Source: Dipetalonema caudispina (taxonomy: Eukaryota > Nematoda > Chromadorea > Rhabditida > Onchocercidae). From it: a stretch of 64,000 bases of DNA. A model generated the notes under the pieces. That model did not search any database, was not told the DNA's origin, and was given only the letters and a program-made list of their open reading frames with translations. Positions 63,467-64,000 of this stretch are shown here, piece by piece. Positions within the stretch are counted from its first letter, which is position 1. Each line of letters starts with the position of its first letter. The translations under genes and the position numbers were made by a program. The stretch covers positions 310,001 through 374,000 of the forward strand of contig JABVXV010000019.1 of NCBI GenBank assembly GCA_013365325.1. The letters are read 5' to 3'.

Positions 63467-64000
63467 CTGAAATGCGGGGACCCAGTAAAAATCAAAGGAA
63501 TGAAGATAATTGATGAATCGGGTAGAAAATACAATAAATTATTTGATTATTCAATTTAAGTTACTATTAAAATGTGATATTTTGTTGGAGAAATTTGATA
63601 CTAATCATATTAACCGGATTGGTGAAAAACGATTACAAAGGGAGCATCGATACCGATAGATTAAGATTGGAGAAGGCTTGCAAGACATTTGGAAATGAGG
63701 ATAACAAAGTCCGGAATCCGGAATAGGGGATGGAGTCAAAAGGATCAGGACTTGAAATGCAGAAGGAAGAGTTAACGAGAATTATAAGTTTCGGCAGAGC
63801 ATACACCTCTCATTCCAGTTTAACTCAGGTTTTGGTAAAATTGTTGTTGAAATGAACAATCGGCCATCCACTTCAGTAATTGTACTGATTTGATCTAACA
63901 GATCTGTTTATTCCATGACTACTCAAATTCACTCATTAAGCTCACTGATGCAATTCATTCAAATGTTCTAAAAAATTATCAATTAACCCACATCAATGAA
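63467..64000. other. First intron of the V-ATPase subunit a gene
   Basis: No exon encoding the conserved N-terminal start of subunit a (the RSEEM region) could be found between the first visible exon and the window edge, so this is probably intron. A short direct repeat TCCGGAATCCGGAAT lies near 63710. Confidence 0.5.

Overview
The window is eukaryotic nuclear DNA from a nematode, most likely a filarial or related spirurine worm. It is strongly AT-rich. Genes are broken into short exons with TTTCAG-type acceptors, and introns often run to several hundred bases. The gene content is typical of nematodes: DEG-3-like acetylcholine receptor subunits, a small sperm protein with an MSP domain, an ET-module secreted protein, and a compact nematode-type tyrosine phosphatase. 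I rebuilt exon structures by hand from reading frame, splice sites, phase and family conservation. No expression data or searches were available, so all family names rest on recognised motifs.

Layout. 1.5-13.4 kb (minus): two tandem Cys-loop receptor subunits with alpha-type vicinal cysteines and a largely shared intron map, arranged like the C. elegans des-2/deg-3 pair. 18.6-24.8 kb (plus): a complete transportin (imb-2). 27.7-30.1 kb (plus): a THOC6-like WD-repeat protein of the THO mRNA-export complex. 34.1-36.8 kb (plus): a catalytically complete protein tyrosine phosphatase. 39.3-43.7 kb: two tail-to-tail paralogues that look like highly diverged C-type-lectin domains, then a four-exon ET-module/Ly6-like secreted protein whose exons are each too short to stand out. 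47.5-51.0 kb (plus): a multipass membrane protein I do not recognise. 54.7-55.8 kb (minus): an MSP-domain sperm protein. 57.5-63.5 kb (minus): the V-ATPase subunit a, with its first exon(s) beyond the right edge. The long stretches between these hold AT-rich DNA, several near-perfect hairpins, a short tandem duplication, homopolymer runs and one degenerate minisatellite.

The points I would follow up first are in the upstream receptor gene. Its Cys-loop exon ends in GA instead of GT at an intron position its neighbour keeps as GT. A second intron can only be joined in frame with a GC donor. A 42-codon in-frame exon extension is absent from the neighbour's otherwise equal-length 110-bp exon. 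The lectin-like pair and the orphan membrane protein are the best candidates for undescribed families. I saw no CRISPR array, rRNA, tRNA or intact mobile element.
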